Shown here: piece after piece, positions 19,764 through 31,397 of the stretch
Numbering within the stretch: position 1 is the stretch's first letter
Layout: each line of letters begins with the position of its first letter
Assembly (NCBI RefSeq): GCF_016808335.1
Contig: NC_053149.1
Span: 59,263,922-59,327,921, forward strand
Origin: Panicum virgatum
Taxonomy: Eukaryota; Streptophyta; Magnoliopsida; Poales; Poaceae
Length of the DNA stretch: 64,000 nt
Direction of reading: 5' to 3'
Program-made: the position numbers and the translations under genes
The notes under the pieces: model-generated
Told to the model about the DNA's origin: nothing
Databases searched by the model: none
What the model saw: the letters and a program-made list of their open reading frames with translations, nothing else

Positions 19764-20811
19764 CTGAGCAGCAGTAGCGTAGCCAAGTGGAAAAAGTAGA
19801 GAAGAGGCAAGAGTGAGTACACAACTTGTACTCAACAAGTATAACACAAACTATGAGGCTCTAGGCTGGCTGACTCAACTGCATTAGCTTTTAAGTGTTG
19901 GCAAAATTTTATTAAAACTATTTACTACAAGTAGATGAATTACCATAAACCCAGTTACATAGTAATTAATCAAGTTTAATTAAGAAACTACTGAGAACCA
20001 AACCGAAACCAAGCCACCAAGGTAACCCCGAGAAGCACCTCCCTCGTCGGAAGGAGATAACTTCACTAATCAAAAGGAGGATCTGGGCCGCTCATAACCG
20101 TGAGCACGGCTAGTATACCAGTTTTACACTCTGCAGAGGTTGCACATCTTTACCCACAAGTCGTGAGCTACGCCAGTTGTTCATCACACTTCCTTAGGTG
20201 AGATGGCCAGCGACTCACTACGAGGCCTTTAGAAAGAATCTCGTTGGTAAGGCGTAACCGCGAGAGTTAGGTCGGCGACGATGGGGCCCACCTCCGGGGG
20301 TACAAGCACAGGAGCGCAATCCAAGCACAGACCAAGCCGGAGGAGCAGGGACCATTGAAGCTTACTACTCTTGCCCCGCAGGTAAGTTACTCCAAACCAA
20401 AAAGATCTAGTTATTACGCCAAGTCTATCCCATTCTAGCCTTGTGGTAGCGCTGTTGTCCCAGGTTGTCGCTCTATGAACCGGTCCTTATGGAGAGTGGC
20501 CAACCAAGCACTAAGCACCGTGCTGGCCCCCTAAACCATGTTTCTAAAAAAACATCTTTTAACGAGAAGTGAGCCACCCAAGCCACACAGAGTGCCACTC
20601 TCAGAATTAAGTTCAAGTAAACCATTAATCAAATTAATTAAAAAGGACCAGGGTGTGTTATAGCGCAGCAACCTAGCACAACTAACCAAAATGCAACCCA
20701 AAGGTATATATAAAGGATATAAACTGGCTAGGAAATCCTTACAGGCATACAGTATTAAAATGCAGTATGAATTTGTATTTGAAAGTGATAGGTTGTTCAT
20801 GTTATACTTGC

Positions 20812-20901
20812 CTTCCTCGTACTGCTCCTGCTGCTGCTCAAACTGATCCGAAGACGGCTGCTCCGGGTACTGGTACTGAGGCTCCTCAGATGGGTCAACG
20901 T
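20812..20901 (-). CDS. Coding-like exon A in Y 3' LTR
   Basis: Minus-strand 90-nt segment between acceptor-like gtgagtag and a GC-type donor aag|gcaagtat. The frame reads VDPSEEPQYQYPEQPSS and then a glutamine/glutamate-rich stretch. Compared with Y' (53478-53564), the differences include four synonymous codon changes and loss of exactly one CAG codon, as expected if the frame were under some constraint. It starts in phase 1, so at least one upstream exon would be required; none was found. Copy in the other LTR: 29375-29464. Confidence 0.45.
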
Positions 20902-22834
20902 CTACTCACGAACACATGGCCAAAACAATGCACAAAATAAGCATACAGACAAACATTAACAAAAACTAAGAAACAGTACAACAATACATGAAAACAGCGC
21001 ACAAAACTATTCTAGAACTATTCTACACGTTACAACGATCGCGTGGAAATAAAGAACGCTAAAAACGGAGCTAAAAGGCATAATCTAGGCCAAAAACAAG
21101 GTTCAGGGGCTTATTTGTAAGAAAACTGAAATTCCAGGGGCTTTCTGCTAAAACCGAGGACTAAAACGTAATTAAAGCGTAGCTATAGGGGCTAACGTGC
21201 AAAAACACAAGGACAAGGACGGCGGGCACTATTTCCGGAAAGGGCAGGGGCCTAAACATTAAAAACAGGACTTGTAAGGAAATATTTTTCTAAACCGATG
21301 GACCGCGGGTTGATTTCAAGGAAAGGCGAGGGCTCTTTAGCAAAAGTACCGGCCGAACCGGTATCTTTGATCCCAGACCGTTGGATCTCGATCCGACGAT
21401 CCGGATCTAGCGGGGATGCGATCTAATCTGGGCCCTAGGTTCCGGATCGGACGGCTCTTAGGCGATTGGGTGTGGGGCGGCGGCGGAACGCGCCGGCGTG
21501 CCCTGTTCCGCGGCGGCGCAGCATAGGACTCGCCGGAGTTGAGAAATCCGCCGCTACAGGGACCTAATTGGGCCGGGGTTTGGCCGTGGAGCACCGCCGT
21601 GGCATGAGTAATCCACCGGCGGGCTCGCCCAGGAGGTGCGGGGTTGGGAAAAGGCCCCTCGACGGCGAGGGCGGCTCGGCGGACACGGATCCCGCCGGAG
21701 CTCACGTCTACGCAAAACTAGGTCTCGATTTTGAACGAGAAGGGGTAGGGAGGGTGCTACTAGTGCTCACCAAGGGCTCTTGGCGGGCAGGGACGCAGTG
21801 CGGTGGCGCCGGCGTCGGAGTTCGGCGGCGTCGCACGGCGGAGCACGATGACGGGGTTGCTGGAGGGGAGCTCTGGTCCTCTTGGTCCTGCGGGTCGACG
21901 TGCGATGTCCCTGTGATGAGTCCAAGGGGATCAGGCGGGCCAGAGATGCTTCGGCGGCGAGGAAATGCGGTGGTTCCAGAATTTACCGGAGTGGGGTCTC
22001 AGGCGCAATTCCGGCGGAGTTCGGGTCGATCCTTCGATCAGGTGGCACGGAGATGTACCGGACGTCGAGGCGCAGCGGATGCGGGGGTCCTGGCGGCTCG
22101 GGACGCAGCGGAAGGGCGGGTTCGCGGTGGCGCAGAGCCCCTGCGCCGGTGAGGCAGAGCGGCGGCCGCGGCTAGGGTTCGGAGTTTGCGCTGCGGGATG
22201 GGAGGTTGGGCACAGGGTCCGCGGGGTGTTTAAAGAAGGCGCCGGGGTTCTCGGTGGGGAAGCAAGGAAGGGAGGGCCGCGGGTTCATGGCCGGAGATCT
22301 CGCCCCTTCCTGTTACTCGAGCGAGGAACGCGCGGAGGAGGGTGGAGCTGACAGCGGGCCCGGGGCGTCGGTGGGAGAGGGAGCGGGCCGCGGGCGCTGG
22401 CGCGTGCTGGGCCGCGCGCTGCTGAAGCGGGCCCATGGAGAAGAGAGAGCCGGGGGAGTGGCACTGCGGGCTGGCCGGCTCGGGTGAGGGTTTAGCTGGG
22501 CCGGTTTTGTGTGGGTTGGGCTGCTGAGGTGGTTTGGGCTGGGTTTGGGTTGAGTTTGGGTTTTGGGTTTGTTTTTTTCCTTTCTACTTCTCTTACATTT
22601 CTAAATCTAATTCAAACAAAGTTTGAATTCAAATTTGAATTTGAATTCAAACCACACTCAAATAAAATTATGCACCAGCATGAATGCAACAAAAATTTAA
22701 ACCTATGATAAATTTTAATTAATTAGGGACAAAAATTAGATTAAATGCCAACTAAACAAAATAAACCTTAGAAATTTAAATAAAGCCAATTAAATTTATT
22801 GATAAATACTGAAATTTAAAATTAGGGTGTTACA

Positions 22835-22855
22835 TACCCTACCCCCTTAAAGAAA
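22835..22855 (-). other. Polypurine tract of Y
   Basis: On the minus strand ttaagggggtagggta lies directly upstream of the 3' LTR start TGTAACACCC. It is the expected priming site for plus-strand DNA synthesis of the element. Confidence 0.75.
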
Positions 22856-22870
22856 TCTCGTCCCCGAGAT

Positions 22871-25800
22871 TTAGCTGGGCTGGCTAGCAAAGAGATCTGG
22901 ATACGTCTTCTTCAACTCATCTTCTCGCTCCCAAGTAGCCTCAGCTTCACTGTGGTGACTCCACTGAACTCTGCACATCTTGATGCGCTTGTTCCGAGTA
23001 ACCCTCTCTGATGTCTCCAGAATCTTCACCGGATGCTCAGTATAAGTCAGATCCTCCTGGACATCGACTCCGTCCAGGGGTGCCTGCTCCTCGGGTACTC
23101 GCAAACACCTCTTCAGCTGAGATATATGGAAGACATCATGAACTCCTGAGAGACTGAGAGGTAACTCCAGGCGATAAGCAACTTCGCCTTTCCGCTCTAG
23201 CACCTTGAATGGCCCCACATAACGAGGTGCTAACTTCCCTTTGACATTAAATCTGCGGATTCCTCTCATCGGAGACACCTTCAGATACACATAATCACCG
23301 ACACTGAAAGTCAGGTCTCTCCGTTTGCCATCAGCATAGCTCTTCTGCCTGCTCTGTGCAATCCTCAGATTTTCTCGCACAGCCTGAACCATCTGCTCTG
23401 CATCATCTATGATCTCAGGGCCAAAGAGCTGCTTCTCACCGATCTGATCCCAATAGAGAGGAGTCCTGCACTTTCTGCCATACAATGCCTCAAAGGGAGA
23501 CTTCTTCAGACTGGCCTGATAGCTGTTGTTATATGAGAACTCAGCAAAAGACAGGCACTTATCCCAACTAGTACCGTACTGAATGGCACAAGCTCTCAGC
23601 ATATCTTCCAACACTTGGTTGGTTCTCTCTGTCTGCCCATCTGTCTGAGGGTGATAAGCCGTACTGAATCGCAGCTTCGTATCCAACGAGTCATGGAGCT
23701 GCTCCCAGAAACGAGAAGTGAACTGAGACCCTCTGTCAGATATGATCTTCTTCGGCACACCATGCAAGCAGACAATCCGAGAGATGTACAACTCTGCAAG
23801 TCTAGCACCGGAGTAAGTAGTGTTCACTGGAATGAAGTGAGCAACTTTCGTCAGTCGATCCACTACTACCCAAATGGAGTTGTACCCTTTCTGAGTACGA
23901 GGCAATCCAACAATGAAGTCCATAGTGATTTCCTCCCATTTCCACTCTGGAATCTTCAAAGGCTGTAACAGACCTGCTGGCCTCTGATGCTCAGCCTTGA
24001 CACGCTGACAGGTGTCACAAATAGCCACGTACTCTGCCACTGAACGCTTCATCCCATACCACCAGAAACGTTCCTTCAGATCATAATACATCTTGGTGCT
24101 GCCCGGATGAATAGAGTAAGCTGTATCATGGGCCTCACTCAGAATCAACTTCCGGAGATCCTTCACATCTGGCACACAGATCCGGTTCTTGTACCACAAG
24201 GTACCCTGATCATCCTCTCTGAAATGTGGGGCCTTGCCCTTCTTGAGCAACTCACGGATCTCCTGCAGCTTCTCATCATCTTTCTGATGCTGCCTGATCT
24301 CTGACTCTAGAGTCGGTACTGCCTCAAATGCTGCACTGGAAGTATGATGCAAGAAGCCCAGACTCAACTGCTCGAACTCCTCGCATAACTCTGGAGGCAT
24401 CTGGAAAGCCACGGCCATGTGGACATAACTTCTTCTGCTCAAAGCATCTGCTACAACATTGGCCTTGCCCGGATGATAGTGAATCTCCAGATCATAGTCC
24501 TTGACCAACTCTAGCCATCTTCTCTGCCGCATATTCAGCTCATTCTGCGTGAAAATGTACTTGAGGCTCTTGTGATCAGTGTAGATATCACACCGCTGCC
24601 CATACAAGTAATGCCTCCAAATCTTCAGAGCATGCACAACTGCAGCTAACTCAAGATCATGAGTGGGATAATTCAGCTCATGCCGACGTAACTGCCGTGA
24701 AGCATAAGCAATCACTCTGCCCTCCTGCATCAGAACACACCCAAGACCATCCTTCGAAGCATCACAATATACCGTGAACCTCTTCGTCTGGTCTGGCAGA
24801 GTCAGGACTGGCGCCGTAGTCAACCTCTTCTTCAGCTCATCAAAGGCCATCTGACGCTCATCAGTCCATACAAAAGCCACATTCTTCTCTAGCAAAGAAG
24901 TCAAAGGCTTCGCGATCTTGGAGAAATTCTCAATGAACCTCCGATAATATCCAGCTAAGCCCAAGAAAGATCTGACTTCCTTCACTGTCTGCGGTGTCTC
25001 CCACTCGAGCACATCTTTCACCTTGCTCGGATCAACAGCAATGCCTCCCTGAGAGATAACATGACCGAGGAATGGCACCTCGTCAATCCAGAACTCGCAC
25101 TTGCTGAACTTGGCATACAACTGATGCTCTCTCAATCTCCGCAACACGAGCCTCAGATGCTCTTCATGCTCTTCCTCTGTCTTGGAGAAGATCAGAATAT
25201 CATCAATAAAGATCACCACGAAAACATCCAGATAATCCATGAAAACCATGTTCATCAGATGCATGAAGTAAGCCGGGGCATTAGTCAAGCCGAAGGACAT
25301 GACTGTATACTCATATAGCCCGTACTTGTAGGTGAATGCCGTCTTCGGAATATCCCCAGGACGGATCCTCAGCTGAAAGTAACCCGAACGAAGATCAATC
25401 TTCGAGAATATACGAGCACCTCGAAGCAAATCGAAGAGATCCTCAATACGGGGCAGTGGATGCTTGTTCTTGATAGTGACTGCATTCAGCTCACGATAAT
25501 CCACACACATCCTCTTCGAGCCATCCTTCTTATCTACCAGCAACAATGGAAAAGCCCAAGGAGAGAAGCTGCGACGGATATAGCCCTTGGCTAGCAACTC
25601 ATCAATAGTCTTCTTAACTTCTTCATGCTCTATAGGTGCCATACGGTAGGGCCGCTTTGCAATAGGAGCTGTGCCAGGCAAGAGATCAATACAAAACTCA
25701 ATGGCGCGTTCAGGCGGCATACCTGGCAGATCATCCGGAAAGACATCCGGGAATTCAGACACCACGCGAATACCGTCCGTGGGTCTAGCCTCCATCTGAT

Positions 25801-27438
25801 GAAGAAATCCAGAAGGCTCTACTGCACTGATAACAACCTCTTGGCCACTGGAAGCTGATAGCAAGACTGTCCTCTGAGCACAATCTATCCGAACTCCCCA
25901 TTTGGCCAGAGTCTCCATTCCCAGAATGACATCAATGCCCTTGGTGTCTAGCACCATCAGATCAGTACAGAACTCTACTCCCCTCAAAGAAACACTGACT
26001 CTCGGGCAGTAAGTGTGAGACCTCAACTGTCCTCCCGGTGAAGATACTAACATGCACCTCTTTAATGTGCTAGTATGAATACCATGATGCTCGACAAAAG
26101 ACTGAGTAATGAAGGAATGCGTAGCACCAGTATCAAAAAGCACTATAGCTGGATATGAATTAACCATGAACGTACCAATAACCACGTTGGGAGCCTCGGC
26201 CGCTGACTCGGCCGTCACGTGGTTCACCCTGCCCTGTGCTGGCGCCCTGGGCTGAGCTGGGCGCCCCTGCTGTCCCGCCTGCGCCTTCCGGGGGCAAGCG
26301 TTGGCGTAGTGCCCCGGCTGGCCGCAGTGAAAGCAGGTGCGAGGAGGTCCCTGAGCCTGCTGTCCGGTAGGAGCTGCCGGACGTGGAGCCTGCGGTGCCG
26401 GTGGAGCTGGTGGAGCGCGAGCCGGAGGTGCCGGTAACCTCGGGCCCTGACCTGCCTGCTGCTGTCGAGGCGGGTACTGCTGCGGTGGCCTCTGCTGGTA
26501 CTGCTGAGGAGGCCGGTACTGCTGCTGGTACTGCTGGGGCTGCTGGAGTCGAGGACGAGTGTTGCTGCCGGAAGCAACGGGGACAACCTTCCTCTTCTTG
26601 TCCTCCATCTCCAGGTGCTTACGCTCAGTGTTGAGCGCACTGTCAACCAGATGGTTGAAGTCGTCGAAGCGGAGGTTGAGCAGCGCGTACTGGAGGTAGT
26701 CCTCAAGGCCCTCCATGAAGTGCTCCTGCTTCTTGCGGTCATCCGCAACCTCGGCAGGGGCGTAGCGTGCCAGCTGAAGAAAGCGATCACGATACTCCGT
26801 GACCGACATAGTCCCCTGAATTCACAAAGACAGATAGATATCGGAAAATTAACTCAGGATTCATAAGGATAGAACAAGGGGCATTAGCTCAAAAGAAACC
26901 GTTGAATGATTATATTTAAGATTACCTGCTTCAGTGCAAGGAACTCCTTCTGTTTCATCTTCATAACGCCCGCGGGGACGTTGTGGCTGCGGAAACGCTC
27001 CCTGAACTGGAGCCAGGTGAGAGCCTCGCGGTCGTGAACTGGGTGGGACTCCCACCAGTCCAAAGCTGCCCCTCGCAGCTGTCCTGCTGCGTACAAGACG
27101 CGCTCACGATCATCGCACTGGGCGATGTCCAGCTGACGCTCCACTGCACGGAGCCAGTCGTCAGCCTGAAGAGGGTCGGACGTGTGAGAGAACGTCGGCG
27201 GGTGGCCCCTCAGGAACTCAGCACGCCTGTCGCGAGGCTGCGGCGGTGGAGGAGGCGGAGGCTGAGTGTGAGCGTGCTGAAGAGCCTGAACAGTGTTGTT
27301 CAGGGTAGCCATCATCTGCATCTGGAGCTGGAAGTACTGCTCCGGAGTCAAAGGCGGCGGCATCGGGATCCCAGTACCCTGGTTGTTCTGACCCTGCTGC
27401 TGGCCAGAACCGGAACCGGTGCTCCTGGTGTTCACCAT
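22871..27438 (-). CDS. Y gag-pol polyprotein (Tekay-type), with intron-like gap
   Basis: Polyprotein of element Y. Exon-like part 1 (27438-26926) starts [10 protein letters not shown] and carries the Gag helical region ([25 protein letters not shown]). A 110-bp segment with GT-AG ends (26925-26816) interrupts it after LALKQ, and the frame resumes [14 protein letters not shown]. Part 2 (26815-22871, 1314 codons) has in order: zinc knuckle [14 protein letters not shown], protease [10 protein letters not shown], reverse transcriptase ([26 protein letters not shown] with YxDD-type core FIDD), RNase H ([20 protein letters not shown]), integrase (zinc-binding H-C region [32 protein letters not shown]) and a chromodomain-like C-terminus ([20 protein letters not shown]). 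No stops or frameshifts lie within part 2. Without splicing, Gag would end 13 codons after KQ. The element may be autonomous. Confidence 0.95.
26816..26925 (-). other. Intron-like segment in Y gag
   Basis: Minus strand CAG|GTAATC ... GAATTCAG|GGG, 110 bp, AT-rich, removal of which restores the Gag frame (…[13 protein letters not shown]…). Retention adds 13 residues and a stop. No transposon ends or target duplication were noticed in it. Confidence 0.7.
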
Positions 27439-27995
27439 CTGATTTGAACAAAAGATTTCACGAGTAAAGGTATTGCAGGAATAAATTCAGATGGATATGA
27501 TAACTCTTTTGCGGAAAAAGACTCAGTCATGATAAAGTAGACAGGATAGAGTGGACTGTTTTACCCCCAACGATCTAACTCATTTTATTAATCAGTTAAC
27601 TTTAACATCTGAGTGATTTCCTTTAAACAAAATTAAGCTACTAAGCTATGCAATCAGTCAAAAATCCAAATCAAACATGTAGCATAATAACAAGCAGACA
27701 ATTTTCACGACTTAGCCGAGTTTAGCAAAAGACTCGACTAACACAACGCGTCGCAGAACGTGCTATCGTATTATTATTAAAAAGGTCACCTAGCTATACT
27801 CATGGTGGTCAGATGACTGATTCAGGCCAAAATCTACGAAACTATTCTCCAGAGAGAGAAATCAAGGCAAGGCGGGTAAAAAGTCATAGAAGTCAAGGGG
27901 TATAATAGTAAAATAGTTTCAGCAGACAAGGATTAGAGAGAAGAAGTCCTAAAACTCGACCAGTTCTATCTAGGCTTCGTCCTACAGTCGATACG
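27439..27995 (-). other. Y untranslated leader
   Basis: About 560 bp between the primer-binding site and the Gag start, without a protein-like frame. Expected 5' leader of the genomic RNA. Confidence 0.6.
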
Positions 27996-28007
27996 GCTCT
28001 GATACCA
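27996..28007 (-). other. Y primer-binding site (initiator tRNA-Met)
   Basis: TGGTATCAGAGC on the minus strand, three bases inside the 5' LTR end at 28011. This is the standard plant tRNA-iMet primer site. Confidence 0.9.
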
Positions 28008-28269
28008 CTCTGTAACACCCGGTTTATAAAAGAACATAAACCGAGCAATCATATACGTGCCAGGATCAAGTCACACGTATATACAACAGAATGAACAGTA
28101 TATCATAGCACATATCACGAATAAGACATAATAAATCGAAATACGAATGTTATTTATTACAATAATGACAAAATGTCTGATACAGCGGAAGCGAAGTACA
28201 AAAATACGAATAAAGCTCTCTGAAGCTGAAGCAGGGCGCCACAGGGACGTCGACTGGGAGACGAAGCAC

Positions 28270-28325
28270 CTAGAAGTCCTCGTAGTCCTGGTAGCGCTGG
28301 ACGAACTCCCTCGTGTCGGCAGGAA
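28270..28325 (-). CDS. Coding-like exon B in Y 5' LTR
   Basis: Second copy of the exon at 19708-19763, same peptide (PADTREFVQRYQDYEDF, stop) and same acceptor-like ctgctcag. Being in the 5' LTR, it could be reached by transcripts started upstream in the LTR and ended at the downstream AATAAA signal. Confidence 0.45.
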
Positions 28326-29374
28326 CTGAGCAGCAGTAGCGTAGCCAAGAGGAAAAAGTAGAGAAGAGGCAAGAGTGAGTACACAACTTGTACTCAACAA
28401 GTATAACACAAACTATGAGGCTCTAGGCTGGCTGACTCAACTGCATTAGCTTTTAAGTGTTGGCAAAATTTTATTAAAACTATTTACTACAAGTAGATGA
28501 ATTACCATAAACCCAGTTACATAGTAATTAATCAAGTTTAATTAAGAAACTACTGAGAACCAAACCGAAACCAAGCCACCAAGGTAACCCCGAGAAGCAC
28601 CTCCCTCGTCGGAAGGAGATAACTTCACTAATCAAAAGGAGGATCTGGGCCGCTCATAACCGTGAGCACGGCTAGTATACCAGTTTTACACTCTGCAGAG
28701 GTTGCACATCTTTACCCACAAGTCGTGAGCTACGCCAGTTGTTCATCACACTTCCTTAGGTGAGATGGCCAGCGACTCACTACGAGGCCTTTAGAAAGAA
28801 TCTCGTTGGTAAGGCGTAACCGCGAGAGTTAGGTCGGCGACGATGGGGCCCACCTCCGGGGGTACAAGCACAGGAGCGCAATCCAAGCACAGACCAAGCC
28901 GGAGGAGCAGGGACCATTGAAGCTTACTACTCTTGCCCCGCAGGTAAGTTACTCCAAACCAAAAAGATCTAGTTATTACGCCAAGTCTATCCCATTCTAG
29001 CCTTGTGGTAGCGCTGTTGTCCCAGGTTGTCGCTCTATGAACCGGTCCTTATGGAGAGTGGCCAACCAAGCACTAAGCACCGTGCTGGCCCCCTAAACCA
29101 TGTTTCTAAAAAAAACATCTTTTAACGAGAAGTGAGCCACCCAAGCCACACAGAGTGCCACTCTCAGAATTAAGTTCAAGTAAACCATTAATCAAATTAA
29201 TTAAAAAGGACCAGGGTGTGTTATAGCGCAGCAACCTAGCACAACTAACCAAAATGCAACCCAAAGGTATATATAAAGGATATAAACTGGCTAGGAAATC
29301 CTTACAGGCATACAGTATTAAAATGCAGTATGAATTTGTATTTGAAAGTGATAGGTTGTTCATGTTATACTTGC

Positions 29375-29464
29375 CTTCCTCGTACTGCTCCTGCTGCTGC
29401 TCAAACTGATCCGAAGACGGCTGCTCCGGGTACTGGTACTGAGGCTCCTCAGATGGGTCAACGT
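29375..29464 (-). CDS. Coding-like exon A in Y 5' LTR
   Basis: Copy of 20812-20901 with the same GC-type donor. The intron to exon B would be 29374-28326, about 1.05 kb. Confidence 0.45.
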
Positions 29465-31397
29465 CTACTCACGAACACATGGCCAAAACAATGCACAAAA
29501 TAAGCATACAGACAAACATTAACAAAAACTAAGAAACAGTACAACAATACATGAAAACAGCGCACAAAACTATTCTAGAACTATTCTACACGTTACAACG
29601 ATCGCGTGGAAATAAAGAACGCTAAAAACGGAGCTAAAAGGCATAATCTAGGCCAAAAACAAGGTTCAGGGGCTTATTTGTAAGAAAACTGAAATTCCAG
29701 GGGCTTTCTGCTAAAACCGAGGACTAAAACATAATTAAAGCGTAGCTATAGGGGCTAACGTGCAAAAACACAAGGACAAGGACGGCGGGCACTATTTCCG
29801 GAAAGGGCAGGGGCCTAAACATTAAAAACAGGACTTGTAAGGAAATATTTTTCTAAACCGATGGACCGCGGGTTGATTTCAAGGAAAGGCGAGGGCTCTT
29901 TAGCAAAAGTACCGGCCGAACCGGTATCTTTGATCCCAGACCGTTGGATCTCGATCCGACGATCCGGATCTAGCGGGGATGCGATCTAATCTGGGCCCTA
30001 GGTTCCGGATCGGACGGCTCTTAGGCGATTGGGTGTGGGGCGGCGGCGGAACGCGCCGGCGTGCCCTGTTCCGCGGCGGCGCAGCATAGGACTCGCCGGA
30101 GTTGAGAAATCCGCCGCTACAGGGACCTAATTGGGCCGGGGTTTGGCCGTGGAGCACCGCCGTGGCATGAGTAATCCACCGGCGGGCTCGCCCAGGAGGT
30201 GCGGGGTTGGGAAAAGGCCCCTCGACGGCGAGGGCGGCTCGGCGGACACGGATCCCGCCGGAGCTCACGTCTACGCGAAACTAGGTCTCGATTTTGAACG
30301 AGAAGGGGTAGGGAGGGTGCTACTAGTGCTCACCAAGGGCTCTTGGCGGGCAGGGACGCAGTGCGGTGGCGCCGGCGTCGGAGTTCGGCGGCGTCGCACG
30401 GCGGAGCACGATGACGGGGTTGCTGGAGGGGAGCTCTGGTCCTCTTGGTCCTGCGGGTCGACGTGCGATGTCCCTGTGATGAGTCCAAGGGGATCAGGCG
30501 GGCCAGAGATGCTTCGGCGGCGAGGAAATGCGGTGGTTCCAGAATTTACCGGAGTGGGGTCTCAGGCGCAATTCCGGCGGAGTTCGGGTCGATCCTTCGA
30601 TCAGGTGGCACGGAGATGTACCGGACGTCGAGGCGCAGCGGATGCGGGGGTCCTGGCGGCTCGGGACGCAGCGGAAGGGCGGGTTCGCGGTGGCGCAGAG
30701 CCCCTGCGCCGGTGAGGCAGAGCGGCGGCCGCGGCTAGGGTTCGGAGTTTGCGCTGCGGGATGGGAGGTTGGGCACAGGGTCCGCGGGGTGTTTAAAGAA
30801 GGCGCCGGGGTTCTCGGTGGGGAAGCAAGGAAGGGAGGGCCGCGGGTTCATGGCCGGAGATCTCGCCCCTTCCTGTTACTCGAGCGAGGAACGCGCGGAG
30901 GAGGGTGGAGCTGACAGCGGGCCCGGGGCGTCGGTGGGAGAGGGAGCGGGCCGCGGGCGCTGGCGCGTGCTGGGCCGCGCGCTGCTGAAGCGGGCCCATG
31001 GAGAAGAGAGAGCCGGGGGAGTGGCACTGCGGGCTGGCCGGCTCGGGTGAGGGTTTAGCTGGGCCGGTTTTGTGTGGGTTGGGCTGCTGAGGTGGTTTGG
31101 GCTGGGTTTGGGTTGAGTTTGGGTTTTGGGTTTGTTTTTTTCCTTTCTACTTCTCTTACATTTCTAAATCTAATTCAAACAAAGTTTGAATTCAAATTTG
31201 AATTTGAATTCAAACCACACTCAAATAAAATTATGCACCAGCATGAATGCAACAAAAATTTAAACCTATGATAAATTTTAATTAATTAGGGACAAAAATT
31301 AGATTAAATGCCAACTAAACAAAATAAACCTTAGAAATTTAAATAAAGCCAATTAAATTTATTGATAAATACTGAAATTTAAAATTAGGGTGTTACA

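Larger units (their letters stand above)
15254..22834 (-). repeat. Y 3' LTR (interrupted by Z)
   Basis: 15254-15326 and 19517-22834 together reconstitute one LTR of about 3386 bp. It ends attagggtgttaca at 22834. Near 22616-22650 it has an AT palindrome with 13-bp arms (gtttgaattcaaa / tttgaattcaaac). Confidence 0.93.
15254..31397 (-). mobile_element. Element Y: Tekay-type chromovirus-clade Gypsy retrotransposon
   Basis: Minus-strand element with LTRs TGTAACACCC...GGGTGTTACA. The duplication catta sits at 15249-15253 and 31398-31402, and the right LTR of X shows the empty site (ggaggcattaagtgcc near 42713). 5' LTR 28011-31397 (3387 bp); 3' LTR 15254-22834, split by Z and about 3386 bp without it. 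PBS complementary to initiator tRNA-Met at 27996-28007; polypurine tract next to 22835. Gag-pol with C-terminal chromodomain-like region is open. Long LTRs plus chromodomain fit the Tekay/Del clade. The two LTRs differ at only about four positions that I noticed, so insertion is recent. Confidence 0.95.
28011..31397 (-). repeat. Y 5' LTR
   Basis: 3387 bp, TGTAACACCC...GGGTGTTACA. It differs from the 3' LTR by few changes (for example near 28350, an A-run at about 29108, 29730 and 30276). The GC-rich part (about 29900-31050) includes frames on both strands that are duplicated with the LTR and are not genes. Exon-like segments A and B are at 29375-29464 and 28270-28325. Confidence 0.95.

Noticed and set aside
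30131..30914. Frames of 194, 128 and 97 codons repeated at 21568-22351 and 30131-30914
   Set aside because: They lie in the GC-rich part of the Y LTR and are duplicated only because the LTR is; the corresponding region of Y' does not preserve them.
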